DNA of 33,423 bases from JBKPCD01 sp046727175 (GTDB taxonomy: Bacteria > Acidobacteriota > Vicinamibacteria > Vicinamibacterales > 2-12-FULL-66-21): NCBI GenBank assembly GCA_046727175.1, contig JBKPCD010000039.1, positions 1 to 33,423 of the forward strand, given 5' to 3'. Position 1 is the first letter of the stretch. The number at the start of each line of letters is the position of its first letter. Below, in pieces: positions 16,842 to 25,904 of this stretch. A program made the translations under genes and the position numbers. The notes beneath the pieces are model-generated. The model ran no database searches. It was given only the letters and a program-made list of their open reading frames with translations, and was not told the DNA's origin.

Positions 16842-19316
16842 TCAGATCCATCGCTCCGCTCCGCGCGGGGTCCACCGGCGAAATAGCTTCGCCAGTTCGA
16901 TCACCGTGACCGGTACCACCGCCACGAGCAACGTCAGTGCACAATCGGCTGCCGACAACGCACCGATTTCGAACACGGCCTGCGCCGCTGGGATGTGGTG
17001 AATACCGATCTGCAGCAGTACCGAGACGACGACGACGCCGAGGAGCCGCAGGTTGGTGAATGTGCCTACCTCCCAGAAGAGCCGCGTCGTGCTCCGTGCT
17101 GCGAACGCCCGAAACAACTCGCCGAAAACGAGGACGGAGAACGCGAGGTTACGCGCTTCGACCAGATCCCGTGCGTTCAACGCCCACATAAAGACCGCAA
17201 GGGTGGTGGCCGCCTGGAACAGACCGGTGGTGACAATGCATTGCCACTCTCTGCGACCGAGCATCGGCTCGTCTGGATGTCGCGGCGGCCGGCGGAGAAC
17301 ATCCTCTTCAGGTGGATCGACAACCAATGCCAGCGCGGGCAAGCCGTCGGTGACTACGTTGATCCACAACAGGTGCAGCGGCAGTAGCGGCAAAGGCCAG
17401 CCGGCAAGCGCGGCGACGAGCATCACGGCCAGCTCGCCCGTGTTACCGGATAGCAGGTAGACGAGTGTTTTCCGGATGTTGTCGAAGATGCCGCGACCTT
17501 CGCGAACGGCCGCGATGATGCTGGCAAAGTTATCGTCGGCAAGCACGATGTCCGACGCCTCGCGCGTCACCTCCGTTCCGGTTCGACCCATGGCAATGCC
17601 GATATGGGCTTCCCGGAGAGCGGGAGCATCGTTCACGCCGTCGCCCGTCATTGCGACGATAGCGTTGCGTCCCTTCCAGATTCGGACGATCTCGATCTTG
17701 TCTTCCGGCGTGGCGCGCGCGCGAACCAGATCTGTTTCGCCCGACTCAGTCAGAATGCCGAGCTCCCGGGCGATCGCGTGAGCCGTCACCGGGTGATCTC
17801 CAGTAATCATGACCGTCGTAATGCCTGCGGCACGGGCGGCGGCAACGGCCTCGATCGCTTCGGTCCGTGGAGGATCGGCGACTCCGATGAGACCGAGCAG
17901 AACGGCTGGCTCTCCCGTCTCAGCCGATGCAACGGCGACCGCAAGCACGCGTAGTCCACGAGCGGCCATTTGCACGTTCGCTTCGAGCGCACCGTCAACA
18001 CCGTCGGCGCAGAGCGGCTCGACCGCTTCCACAGCACCTTTGATATAGGTCTGTCCATCGGCGCGCTCGATGGACATTCGTTTCTCGATTGAATCGAAAG
18101 GGATCTCCGAGACGCGAGGCGCCGAGTGTTCGATGACCGCCCGACGAATGTCGCGCTCCGCCGCAGCGGCGAGAATGGCCAGTTCAGTGGGATCGCCAAT
18201 TCCACCGCGGTCGTCCGGGCCGAGCTCAGCGTCGCAACACGCGGCTGCGGCATACAGGAGGTTCGTGTGATCGCGTCCCCACAACTCGCGTACGGTCATG
18301 ACGCCGGTGGTGAGCGTTCCTGTCTTGTCCGTGCAGATCACCGTGGCGCACCCGAGCGTCTCCACGGCAGGGAGGCGCCGGATGAGGACATGACGTGCCG
18401 CCATCCGCTGCACGCCGACTGCGAGGGCGATGGTGACGACGGCTGGGAGTCCCTCGGGCACCGCTGCCACGGCCAGTGACACGGCGGCCATAAATACCTG
18501 CAAGAGGGGCCAGCCACGCAGCAAACCAGCGATCGCAACCACACCGACGATTCCGCTGCAGATGTAGAGCAGCGTCTGGCTGACGCGAGCGAGACGGCTT
18601 TGGAGCGGAGTAACGGTGTCTTCAGCGGTCGCCAAGAGATGCGCGATCCGTCCCAGCTCGGTGCGCATTCCGGTGGCGGTCACCTCGGCCAGCCCGGTAC
18701 CGGTCGCGATCGAGGTCCCCATGAACACGAAGTCGTGACGCTCTGCTAACGGCGTATCGGATGCGGTCGGCTCGGTGCTCTTGTCAACCGGAGTACTCTC
18801 GCCAGTTAATGCCGCTTCGTTCGTGCGCAGGGTATGCGCCGTCAAGAGCCTCGCATCGGCGGCCGCGACGTCGCCCGCTTCGAGCACCAGGACGTCGCCC
18901 GGCACGATTTCGCTGGCCGGAATGACGACACTCTGGCTGTCTCGCAGGACGCGGGCGCGTGGTGCGGTCATCGAACGCAGAGCCATGACCGCGCGCTCGG
19001 CGCGATGCTCCTGGAGGAACCCTATCGCAGCATTGAGAATGACGATGACGCCGATCGCAATCGCGTCCAGGAACTCACCGAGGGCAACGGACACCGCACT
19101 CGCGCCGAGCAACAACCAGATCACTGGGCTGGTGAACTGGCGTGCGAGCAGGATCAGCGGACTCGTCGCCTCCTCGCGCCGGATCTCGTTGGGCCCGAAC
19201 TCGGTCAGTCGGCGTTTCGCTTCGGATGAGGACAGCCCTGATCGGGGAGCGTGCGACGGTGGCCGGATTGCCACGACAATCGTCTGCGACGCTAAAGATG
19301 ACGTCATGGTCGCCAT
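16842..19316 (-). CDS. P2-type (calcium-type) cation-translocating P-type ATPase
   Basis: Membrane cation ATPase of 824 aa, complete. Motifs in order: TGES at 171-174, VPEGLPAV with Glu288 in TM4, DKTGTLT with Asp330, MTGDGVNDAPAL from 556, and WINVVTDGLPAL in TM6 with Asn653 and Asp657. In TM5, GNTGEL gives Asn625 and Glu628. These match the spacing of the SERCA Ca2+ ligands Glu309, Asn768, Glu771, Asn796 and Asp800, so Ca2+ (or Mn2+) transport is more likely than copper. No N-terminal metal-binding domain is present. The start ATG has AAGGAG about six bases upstream and lies 15 bases after the small membrane protein. It is odd to find this enzyme within a copper-efflux operon. Confidence 0.9.
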   Translation of the reverse strand: MATMTSSLASQTIVVAIRPPSHAPRSGLSSSEAKRRLTEFGPNEIRREEATSPLILLARQFTSPVIWLLLGASAVSVALGEFLDAIAIGVIVILNAAIGFLQEHRAERAVMALRSMTAPRARVLRDSQSVVIPASEIVPGDVLVLEAGDVAAADARLLTAHTLRTNEAALTGESTPVDKSTEPTASDTPLAERHDFVFMGTSIATGTGLAEVTATGMRTELGRIAHLLATAEDTVTPLQSRLARVSQTLLYICSGIVGVVAIAGLLRGWPLLQVFMAAVSLAVAAVPEGLPAVVTIALAVGVQRMAARHVLIRRLPAVETLGCATVICTDKTGTLTTGVMTVRELWGRDHTNLLYAAAACCDAELGPDDRGGIGDPTELAILAAAAERDIRRAVIEHSAPRVSEIPFDSIEKRMSIERADGQTYIKGAVEAVEPLCADGVDGALEANVQMAARGLRVLAVAVASAETGEPAVLLGLIGVADPPRTEAIEAVAAARAAGITTVMITGDHPVTAHAIARELGILTESGETDLVRARATPEDKIEIVRIWKGRNAIVAMTGDGVNDAPALREAHIGIAMGRTGTEVTREASDIVLADDNFASIIAAVREGRGIFDNIRKTLVYLLSGNTGELAVMLVAALAGWPLPLLPLHLLWINVVTDGLPALALVVDPPEEDVLRRPPRHPDEPMLGRREWQCIVTTGLFQAATTLAVFMWALNARDLVEARNLAFSVLVFGELFRAFAARSTTRLFWEVGTFTNLRLLGVVVVSVLLQIGIHHIPAAQAVFEIGALSAADCALTLLVAVVPVTVIELAKLFRRWTPRGAERWI

Positions 19317-19331
19317 GCCATCTCCTTCTCG

Positions 19332-19595
19332 TCACGCGATCAAGAACACGAGGACGCCGGCCAGCATCAGCCAGCAGACCCAATACAGAGCTGTGACGAA
19401 CGGACCATCATTCGTCGCTGTATTTGCTTCGAGCCGGTGCTTGTCCCACATGCCGAATGCGTGGACGAGCATGCCGGCGAACGCAACGATTCCAGCTGCG
19501 CGTCCGATCCATGTGCTGAAGAGAGCGCCGAGGCCGATTCCCAGGACCAACGCGCCGACTCCGGACGTCAGCTCTGCGAGCTTCATTCGAGTCAT
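19332..19595 (-). CDS. Small integral membrane protein of 87 aa
   Basis: Family not recognised. Three hydrophobic segments are visible: GVGALVLGIGLGALFSTW, AAGIVAFAGMLVHAFGMW and VTALYWVCWLMLAGVLVFLI. A short loop after the second holds a conserved-looking DKHR. I chose ATG 19595 because it overlaps the CusA stop codon (ATGA) and starts the hydrophobic protein properly; the longer frame to 19724 would run inside cusA. It is placed between the RND pump and the P2 ATPase, so a helper subunit of either is possible, but that is only inferred from position. Confidence 0.7.
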   Translation of the reverse strand: MTRMKLAELTSGVGALVLGIGLGALFSTWIGRAAGIVAFAGMLVHAFGMWDKHRLEANTATNDGPFVTALYWVCWLMLAGVLVFLIA

Positions 19596-22500
19596 GCGAC
19601 ACCTTCCGATGTCGTGCCGGCATCGTGAGGCAACGACACCGCGACCGTGGGCCGTACGTGGTGGCGCCGCCACATCGCGTACGCGGCAGGCAACACCAAC
19701 AGCGTCAGGAACATGCATGACCATAGGCCTCCGACCAGTGGAGCCGCCGTCCGCGCCGAGACGTCAGCGCCCACACCGGCTTCCCACAGCAACGGCAACA
19801 AACCGAGCACCGTCGTGGCAACTGTCATGAGCAACGGCCTCACACGCGCGCTTGCGCCTTCGACGACCGCGGCATCGACGTCCTCTGGTTTTTGAATCCT
19901 GCCTTCCCGCATGTACCGCTCGAAGGCTTCATCCAGATAGACCACCATCACGATGCCGGTCTCAGCGGCGACACCCGCGAGGGCGATCAGCCCGACCCAT
20001 ACCGCCGTCGAGAGGTTGTAGTGCATGAATGCGAGCAGCCAGATGCTGCCGGCGACGGCAAACGGGAGGCTGGAGAGGACGAGCAGTGTTTGTGGCCACC
20101 CGCGCATCGAGAGATAGAGGAGCGCCACAACGAGCACGAGCGTCAGCGGAATGATGTAGCGAAGCCGCGCCTCCATTTGCGCGAGAAACTCGTATTGACC
20201 AGTCCACTGCAAGCGGTATCCGGCGGGCAGCTTCAACTGCGTCGCAACCAGCGCCTTGGCGTCGTCGACCCAGCCGCCCAGGTCGCGCTGTGTCGGATCG
20301 ATGTCGGCGAACACGTAGCCGACTAAGACGCCGTTCTCGTCCTTAATCATGGGCGGGCCAGTAACGACCCGCACGTCCGCGAGTTCGCCCAGCGGCACCG
20401 CCGCACCCGGTTGACGCCACTGCTCGAGGAGATCGGAGGAGCCTGCGGTGGGACCCATTGGTGACGCCTGTCTTGTGCTAAACATTCCCCCAGAGGAGAG
20501 CATCGCCGCCGAGGCACTCCTGCTGCCGCCCATCGCAGCCATACCACCGCCGGACGCTGAGGCGGCTGACACCATTCCGCCGCTTTGCGGCGAGAGCCCT
20601 CCGCCGGCGTTCGCGCCGCCGAAATCGACAGCAGCACCGGTGGACTGGACCGGGACGAGGATGCGGCGAAGCGCCTGCGGATCCGAGCGCCGATCGGCGG
20701 CGTATCGGAGGTTGATCGAAAAGCGTGCGCGTCCGGCGATCGCGGTGGAAACCGGCATGCCGCCGATGGCCGCTTCGACCACGTCCTGAACGTCACGAAC
20801 TGTGAGGCCATATCGCGCAATCGCGTCGCGATTCGGCACGATATCGACGTACTCACGTCCCGTCTGGCGTTCGGCGAACGTGCTGCGCGTACCCCGCACC
20901 TGGCGCAGCAGACCTTCGAGCCCGATGCTGACCCGCTCGATCTCACTGAGGTCAGTGCCGAACACCTTTATTCCGACCGGCGTCCGAACGCCCGTCGTCA
21001 GCATGTCGATGCGCGTCCGGATCGGCGGGGCAATCGCCATCTGGTATCCCGGCATCCGCAATGCCGCGTCGAGGTCGCGCGACAGTTCGGCGAGCGTGCG
21101 GGTCCGCTCTTCGGACCAGACGGTCGCAAGCACCGGCTTCACCCAGTTCGGCGCGTAGTCGCTGTACCAGCGATGTGTGTGTCGCGTCGGCCACTCGTCA
21201 TGCGGGCACAGTGTAACGACCGTTTCGATCATGTCGAGCTGCGCAGGATCAGTTGCTGTTTCCGCCCGGCCGGCTTTCCCGTGCACGGACGCCACTTCAG
21301 CGAAGCTCGTAATCGTCTGGTTCTGCCGTTGAAGCGCTCGGCGTGCCTCCTCGATCGAGATGCCGGGGAACGTGGTCGGCATCACGAGCAGGGTGCCTTC
21401 GTCTAGTGGAGGCATGAACTCCGAGCCCAATCGCTGGAACACCGGCGCCGTGGCGATCATCAGGGCTACTGCCGCGGCGACGACCACGACGCGGTAGCGA
21501 ACGACAAGCGTGGCAATCGGTCGATAGATCGCGACGAGAATGCGGCTGACGGGATTGGTGGCCTCCGTCCGGAACCGCCCCTTGAGCAGCAGCACCATGA
21601 GCGGCGGAGCGAGCGTGATCGACAGGATGGCCGCCGCGAACATCGCGAAGGTCTTCGTGTAGGCCAAGGGCGTGAAGAGGCGTCCGGCCTGCCCGGCGAG
21701 CGTGAAGATCGGCAAGAAGCTGACTGTGATCAGCAAGAGCGAGAAGAAGATGGGACGTCCGACCTCCTTGCAGGCCTCGACGATGATCTGCTTCCGGTCA
21801 GAGCCTGGGACGGCAGCGGCGAGCCGCACATGCGCGTTCTCGATCAGCACGATGGCGGCGTCGGCGAGCTCGCCCACCGCAATGGCGATCCCGCCGAGCG
21901 ACATGATGTTCGACGACAACCCCAGATACCGGATGGCGATAAACGAGAACAGCACCGACAGCGGCAGCACGAACATGACGACGAGCGCCGACCGCGCGTG
22001 GAAGAGGAACACGAGGCAGATGATCGTGACGATCACCGCTTGTTGAACGAGCGTGTCTTTGAGGGTTCCAATCGAGCCGAGGATCAGCTCGGATCGGTCA
22101 CACGTCGGGATCAGCTGCACCCCCTCGGGTAACTGCAGTGCCGCGATTTGCCGTTTGACCGACTCGATCACCTGCAGGGCGTTCGAGCCGATGCGCATCA
22201 CAACGATGCCGCCGACTGCCTCGCCGGTGCCGTTGAAGTCGGCGGCCCCGCGGCGGATGTCCGGACCGAACCGCACGGTCGCGATGTCGCCCAGACGAAC
22301 GGGCGTGCCTCCAGCGCCGACGGTGACGACGCTTCGCTCGAGGTCCGCGAGGTCCTTGACGTACCCGCGACCGCGCAGCACGTATTCGCGACCCGCGAGC
22401 TCCAGCACGCGAGCGCCCACTTCGGCATTCGCATCGCGCACGGATCTCGTGACGTCCGTGAGCGTGAGCCCGAAGCCCACCAACCGATCGGGATCGACGA

Positions 22501-23068
22501 CGATCTGATACTGGCGCTCGAAGCCGCCAAGCGATGCGACCTCCGCCACGCCGGTGACCGCCTGCAGGGCCGGACGCACCGTGAAGTCCTGCAGCGCTCG
22601 GAGCTCGGCGAGATCGAGCCGGCCTGTCGTATCTTTCAGAACGTACTGGTAAACCCACCCGATGCCGCTGGCGTCTGGGCCCAGCGTCGGTGCCACACCC
22701 GACGGCAAGAGCTGCTGGACGCGGCCGAGTTGTTCAAGGACACGCGTGCGCGCCCAGTAGATGTCTGTGCCCTCGCCGAAGAGGGCATACGTGAAACTCA
22801 TGCCGAACATCGAGTAGCCGCGGACGGTCTTAACGCCCGGCGTGCTCTGCAGGGCGCGCACGAGCGGGTAGGTGATCTGGTCCTCGACGAGATCCGGACT
22901 GCGGCCCATCCACTCGGTGTAGATGATCACTTGCGGATCCGAGAGGTCAGGTAGCGCGTCGAGTGGCGTCTTGCGGACGGAATCCACGGCGAATAGCGTG
23001 AGCGCCAGCACCCCACCGAAGACGGCCCACTTGTAGCGAACGGACAGTTCGATAATGCGTTCGACCAT
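19592..23068 (-). CDS. cusA: Heavy-metal RND efflux permease, CusA type (pump 2), with Met-rich insertion
   Basis: Second HME-RND permease, 1158 aa, about 100 longer than usual. It keeps TPLDALPDLSDPQV, the TM4 motif LADAAIVLIEN with Asp403, and Met563, Met613 and Met689 aligned with the Cu(I)/Ag(I) methionines of E. coli CusA. Two insertions account for the extra length: a WYSDYAPNWVKPV-type stretch around residues 625-655, seen in other CusA-like pumps, and a low-complexity Gly/Ala/Ser/Met segment at about 808-890. The E. coli Glu939 position is Glu1036 (GVAAETG), but the Lys984 position is Leu1079 (RPLLMT), the reverse of pump 1. The start lies six bases after the adaptor stop with GGGAG upstream, and the end overlaps the next gene by ATGA. 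Confidence 0.93.
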   Translation of the reverse strand: MVERIIELSVRYKWAVFGGVLALTLFAVDSVRKTPLDALPDLSDPQVIIYTEWMGRSPDLVEDQITYPLVRALQSTPGVKTVRGYSMFGMSFTYALFGEGTDIYWARTRVLEQLGRVQQLLPSGVAPTLGPDASGIGWVYQYVLKDTTGRLDLAELRALQDFTVRPALQAVTGVAEVASLGGFERQYQIVVDPDRLVGFGLTLTDVTRSVRDANAEVGARVLELAGREYVLRGRGYVKDLADLERSVVTVGAGGTPVRLGDIATVRFGPDIRRGAADFNGTGEAVGGIVVMRIGSNALQVIESVKRQIAALQLPEGVQLIPTCDRSELILGSIGTLKDTLVQQAVIVTIICLVFLFHARSALVVMFVLPLSVLFSFIAIRYLGLSSNIMSLGGIAIAVGELADAAIVLIENAHVRLAAAVPGSDRKQIIVEACKEVGRPIFFSLLLITVSFLPIFTLAGQAGRLFTPLAYTKTFAMFAAAILSITLAPPLMVLLLKGRFRTEATNPVSRILVAIYRPIATLVVRYRVVVVAAAVALMIATAPVFQRLGSEFMPPLDEGTLLVMPTTFPGISIEEARRALQRQNQTITSFAEVASVHGKAGRAETATDPAQLDMIETVVTLCPHDEWPTRHTHRWYSDYAPNWVKPVLATVWSEERTRTLAELSRDLDAALRMPGYQMAIAPPIRTRIDMLTTGVRTPVGIKVFGTDLSEIERVSIGLEGLLRQVRGTRSTFAERQTGREYVDIVPNRDAIARYGLTVRDVQDVVEAAIGGMPVSTAIAGRARFSINLRYAADRRSDPQALRRILVPVQSTGAAVDFGGANAGGGLSPQSGGMVSAASASGGGMAAMGGSRSASAAMLSSGGMFSTRQASPMGPTAGSSDLLEQWRQPGAAVPLGELADVRVVTGPPMIKDENGVLVGYVFADIDPTQRDLGGWVDDAKALVATQLKLPAGYRLQWTGQYEFLAQMEARLRYIIPLTLVLVVALLYLSMRGWPQTLLVLSSLPFAVAGSIWLLAFMHYNLSTAVWVGLIALAGVAAETGIVMVVYLDEAFERYMREGRIQKPEDVDAAVVEGASARVRPLLMTVATTVLGLLPLLWEAGVGADVSARTAAPLVGGLWSCMFLTLLVLPAAYAMWRRHHVRPTVAVSLPHDAGTTSEGVA

Positions 23069-23073
23069 GGCCG

Positions 23074-24357
23074 TTACTCCCGGTGATTTGTGTGCGGCGC
23101 AGACGCCGGCTCGGTCGATGACTGCTTGTGCCCGGCGTGCGGGTCCGTCGTCGGCGTTGGCGGTGGTTGTTGGTTTCCAGAAGGCGTACCGTGACTGTGA
23201 CCACCTGTCCCGCCGGTCGCCCGGAGGCGGCTCTCCGAGTCGAGCAGGAACACGCCGGCTGCAACGATCTGTTCGCCTTCTTTCAAGCCCTGGCGAACTT
23301 CGACTCGATCTGCGAGCTGCGCCCCGAGAACGATCGGACGTGGTTCAAACCGATCCCCAGCTGCAACGAACACGTGTTGCTGAAGGCCGGTGTCGACGAC
23401 GGCGTCGCGGGGCACCGTGATGACGTTCTGACCGGTGGATTCGAACGCGGCGGTACCGTACAGACCCGGTTTGAGGGCGCCGGGGGAGTTGCTCGCCGAG
23501 AGACGGACACGCAGCGTGCGCGTGCGGTCGGTGAGCGTCGGATAGACGAAGTCGACGCGTGCCGTGAACGGCGCACGGCCGGAGGCTGGAAAATCGAGCT
23601 GTGCAGTCGTACCGACTCGCACCGAGGGGATGCTGGCCTCGGGCACTTCCGCGAGCACCCAGACGCGCGAGAGATCGGCGATCGTCAGGAGTGTCGTGGA
23701 CGGATCGACAGATGTCCCGACTGTCACTCCACGATTTACGACGACGCCGCTTCGTGGCGCCGCGACCGTCACGAGGCGTTTCGGTTCACCGCTCTGCTCG
23801 ATCGCATCGATCTCGTCCGGAGTCATCCCGAGCACACCCAACCGTGTGCGACCGCTGCCGATCACGATGCTGGTGATACCCGAGGCGGCCGTATTCTTCC
23901 TGGCGGCGAGGTACTCCGTCTGAGACGACAGCAGCTCCTGCGAGAAGATGTGCGCCAGCGGCTGACCCGCGTGCACCTCCTCACCGGTCGTGTTGACGTC
24001 GAGGTGTTCGATCCAACCTGCCACTCGCGTGTGCACATGCGAGATACGCGACTCGTCCGGCACAATCGTGGCGACGGCTCGTACTGACTGCGTCAGCGAC
24101 GCTCGCCCGACGGTCTCCAATCGAATGTCGAGCGATCGTGCGGCGACGGCATCCACGGGAACGCGGTTATGCGTGCTCCTTCCAGCGGTGGGTTCCATGC
24201 CGGCCATGCTTTCGACCTGCGGCGCGGTCGTGGCGCGGTCGAACGGCCAACCCGACCGAGCGTGCTGCACCCACAGCACGCTCGTGAAGGCGAGGGCGGT
24301 GGCGGCGGCCGATGCCGACGCGACTCCGAAGCGATGAAGTGTGGGTAAGGCTGTCAT
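23074..24357 (-). CDS. cusB: RND periplasmic adaptor, CusB type (pump 2)
   Basis: Adaptor of 427 aa for the second pump. An N-terminal membrane segment (about residues 12-30) precedes VESMAGMEP, whose Met51 and Met54 recall the Met ligands at the N-terminus of CusB. The adaptor core is complete: TRVAGWIEHLDVNTTGEEVH, SQELLSSQTEYL, the beta-barrel part with PFTARVDFVYPTLTDRTRTL, and LKPGLYGTAAF. It lacks the YtkA-like domain of pump 1. Instead it ends in a flexible Pro/Thr tail with histidines (GGHSHG, DPHAGH, PHTNH), which may hold metal. ATG 24357 overlaps the TolC-like stop (ATGA), so the longer frame to 24405 is not used. Confidence 0.92.
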   Translation of the reverse strand: MTALPTLHRFGVASASAAATALAFTSVLWVQHARSGWPFDRATTAPQVESMAGMEPTAGRSTHNRVPVDAVAARSLDIRLETVGRASLTQSVRAVATIVPDESRISHVHTRVAGWIEHLDVNTTGEEVHAGQPLAHIFSQELLSSQTEYLAARKNTAASGITSIVIGSGRTRLGVLGMTPDEIDAIEQSGEPKRLVTVAAPRSGVVVNRGVTVGTSVDPSTTLLTIADLSRVWVLAEVPEASIPSVRVGTTAQLDFPASGRAPFTARVDFVYPTLTDRTRTLRVRLSASNSPGALKPGLYGTAAFESTGQNVITVPRDAVVDTGLQQHVFVAAGDRFEPRPIVLGAQLADRVEVRQGLKEGEQIVAAGVFLLDSESRLRATGGTGGHSHGTPSGNQQPPPTPTTDPHAGHKQSSTEPASAPHTNHRE

Positions 24358-25610
24358 TGGACGATCGCCTCGTACGATCCAATGGCGCGACCGAGCCGCG
24401 CCCAAGCAAGACCGAGTTGTGTGTCAGCGGCGATGAGATCGGACTGCACGAGCCAGAGTGCTTGCACCGCTTCGATGACGCTCACGAGCGGAAGCTGACC
24501 GGACGCGTAGCTCGCCACGGCCGGCTCGATCGCCATCCGCGCGCGTGGCAGCACGTCGGCGTTCAGCGCCGCCTGACGATCGCGTGCCGCCTGCAGTTGA
24601 TTGACGGCGACTGCTGCTTCGCCTTCGATCATCCGTGTCATCGCGCGGAGGTCGGCTTCGGCCATCGTTTGCATCGCCTGTGCTTCGGCGACACCAGCGC
24701 GCAGCTTCCCTCGCCAAATGGGGAGACTCAGACCGACCATGGCCATCCATCCCCGGCCATCGGTCATCGTGTACGACGGTCCGGTGCGAATCGTCGCCAT
24801 CGGACGGAACATGTCGCGCATGACCCGCACGTCGGCTTCGGCACGCGCGATATCGGCGCGGCCCGCCGTGAGCTCGGGACGCGACGTCAGCGCGGCCTTG
24901 ATCGCCGGCCAGGAAGGGACGGGCTGGGTCAGCGCGAGCGCCGCAAGTGGCGGCACTGGTGTCTCCGCGTCGAAGGCGAGACTCGCGTTGAGCATCGCTT
25001 CCGCCCCACGCACTTCTGCAACGAGTGCGCGCGCGATGGCTTCCAGACGCGCCACTTCTACTTCGGCGCGCAGCACATCTGACTGTGGTGCGGTTCCGCT
25101 GGCGTATCTGGCATTCGCGGCGCTCACCACGTCGCGAGCGAACGCAGTCTGCTCGTTCACGAGTGCCGCCGTCCGGCGACGCTCCTGAAGCATCAAGTAG
25201 GCGTTGGCCGCCTCGATTCCCACGCCAAGCGCCGTGCGGTTCGCCTCGGCGCGCAGTCGATCCAGATCGGCGAGTGCAGATGCGCGGCGATGTCCCCGAA
25301 TTCCCGATAGAGGAATCTGCTGCTCGATGGTGACGCTGACGTCAGCGCCGTTCAGCATGAAGGGCAAGTGATCGAGTGAGGGGGAAATCATCGGGTCCGA
25401 GAGCGCCGAAACGATGGTCGGACGTGCCTCCCCTGCTGTCGTGCGCGCTCGTGCCGCTTGGATCTCGTCTCTGCGTTCGCCTGCGATCCGAATGACGTCC
25501 GCGATGCTGAGCGGAGACGGCAGCGGTTGCGCGTCTTGGGCGATCGCTGCACGTGACGGGATCATGAGGATCCCGACAAGGAGCGCGATGGCAGCAGTGA
25601 GGCGATTCAT
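24354..25610 (-). CDS. TolC-family outer-membrane channel of pump 2
   Basis: Outer-membrane efflux protein of 418 aa. The signal peptide MNRLTAAIALLVGILMIPSR is followed by Ala-rich cleavage residues, so ATG 25610 is the likely start. The frame is open upstream to 25796, but that stretch looks like a different small gene. The two OEP repeats are present: SIADVIRIAGERRDEIQAAR with helices through ARASALADLDRLRAEANRTA, and a second around LTSRPELTAGRADIARAEAD. It is shorter than its counterpart in pump 1 and only distantly similar, so the two operons are not a recent duplication. Confidence 0.88.
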   Translation of the reverse strand: MNRLTAAIALLVGILMIPSRAAIAQDAQPLPSPLSIADVIRIAGERRDEIQAARARTTAGEARPTIVSALSDPMISPSLDHLPFMLNGADVSVTIEQQIPLSGIRGHRRASALADLDRLRAEANRTALGVGIEAANAYLMLQERRRTAALVNEQTAFARDVVSAANARYASGTAPQSDVLRAEVEVARLEAIARALVAEVRGAEAMLNASLAFDAETPVPPLAALALTQPVPSWPAIKAALTSRPELTAGRADIARAEADVRVMRDMFRPMATIRTGPSYTMTDGRGWMAMVGLSLPIWRGKLRAGVAEAQAMQTMAEADLRAMTRMIEGEAAVAVNQLQAARDRQAALNADVLPRARMAIEPAVASYASGQLPLVSVIEAVQALWLVQSDLIAADTQLGLAWARLGRAIGSYEAIVQ

Positions 25611-25635
25611 GTTCGGCCGACCGTTGGCGCAGCGG

Positions 25636-25763
25636 TCAATGGGCAGTACCCGGCAACCACTTGCGCATCTCGGCAGCCTCATTCGCCTCTTGGCGACATC
25701 TCGCGCCACGGCGACAACGGCCGCAGCGGCAATCGCAACCGAAAGAAAATGGACGGCTCTCAT
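25636..25763 (-). pseudogene. Possible tiny membrane-peptide gene with a frameshift
   Basis: From ATG 25763, preceded by AGAGAGG, the minus strand reads MRAVHFLSVAIAAAAVVAVA, one membrane helix, then RDVAKR. In the neighbouring frame the sequence goes on as ANEAAEMRKWLPGTAH and stops at 25636. One missing base near 25688 would join them into a peptide of about 42 aa. Without that repair the first frame reads straight through into the TolC-like gene with unconvincing residues. This is a tentative call. Confidence 0.3.
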
Positions 25764-25904
25764 GACGGCCAACCTCTCTCTGGTGGCCGAAGTCACATCG
25801 AATCCCGTTTGTCTCTACGCGCGCAATCGAACGCGCAGGCGCTATCTCGGTTGTTGGGGACAGCTCCGCACCCGGTCACATCGACCGGCTGCGGCGGACG
25901 AAAC

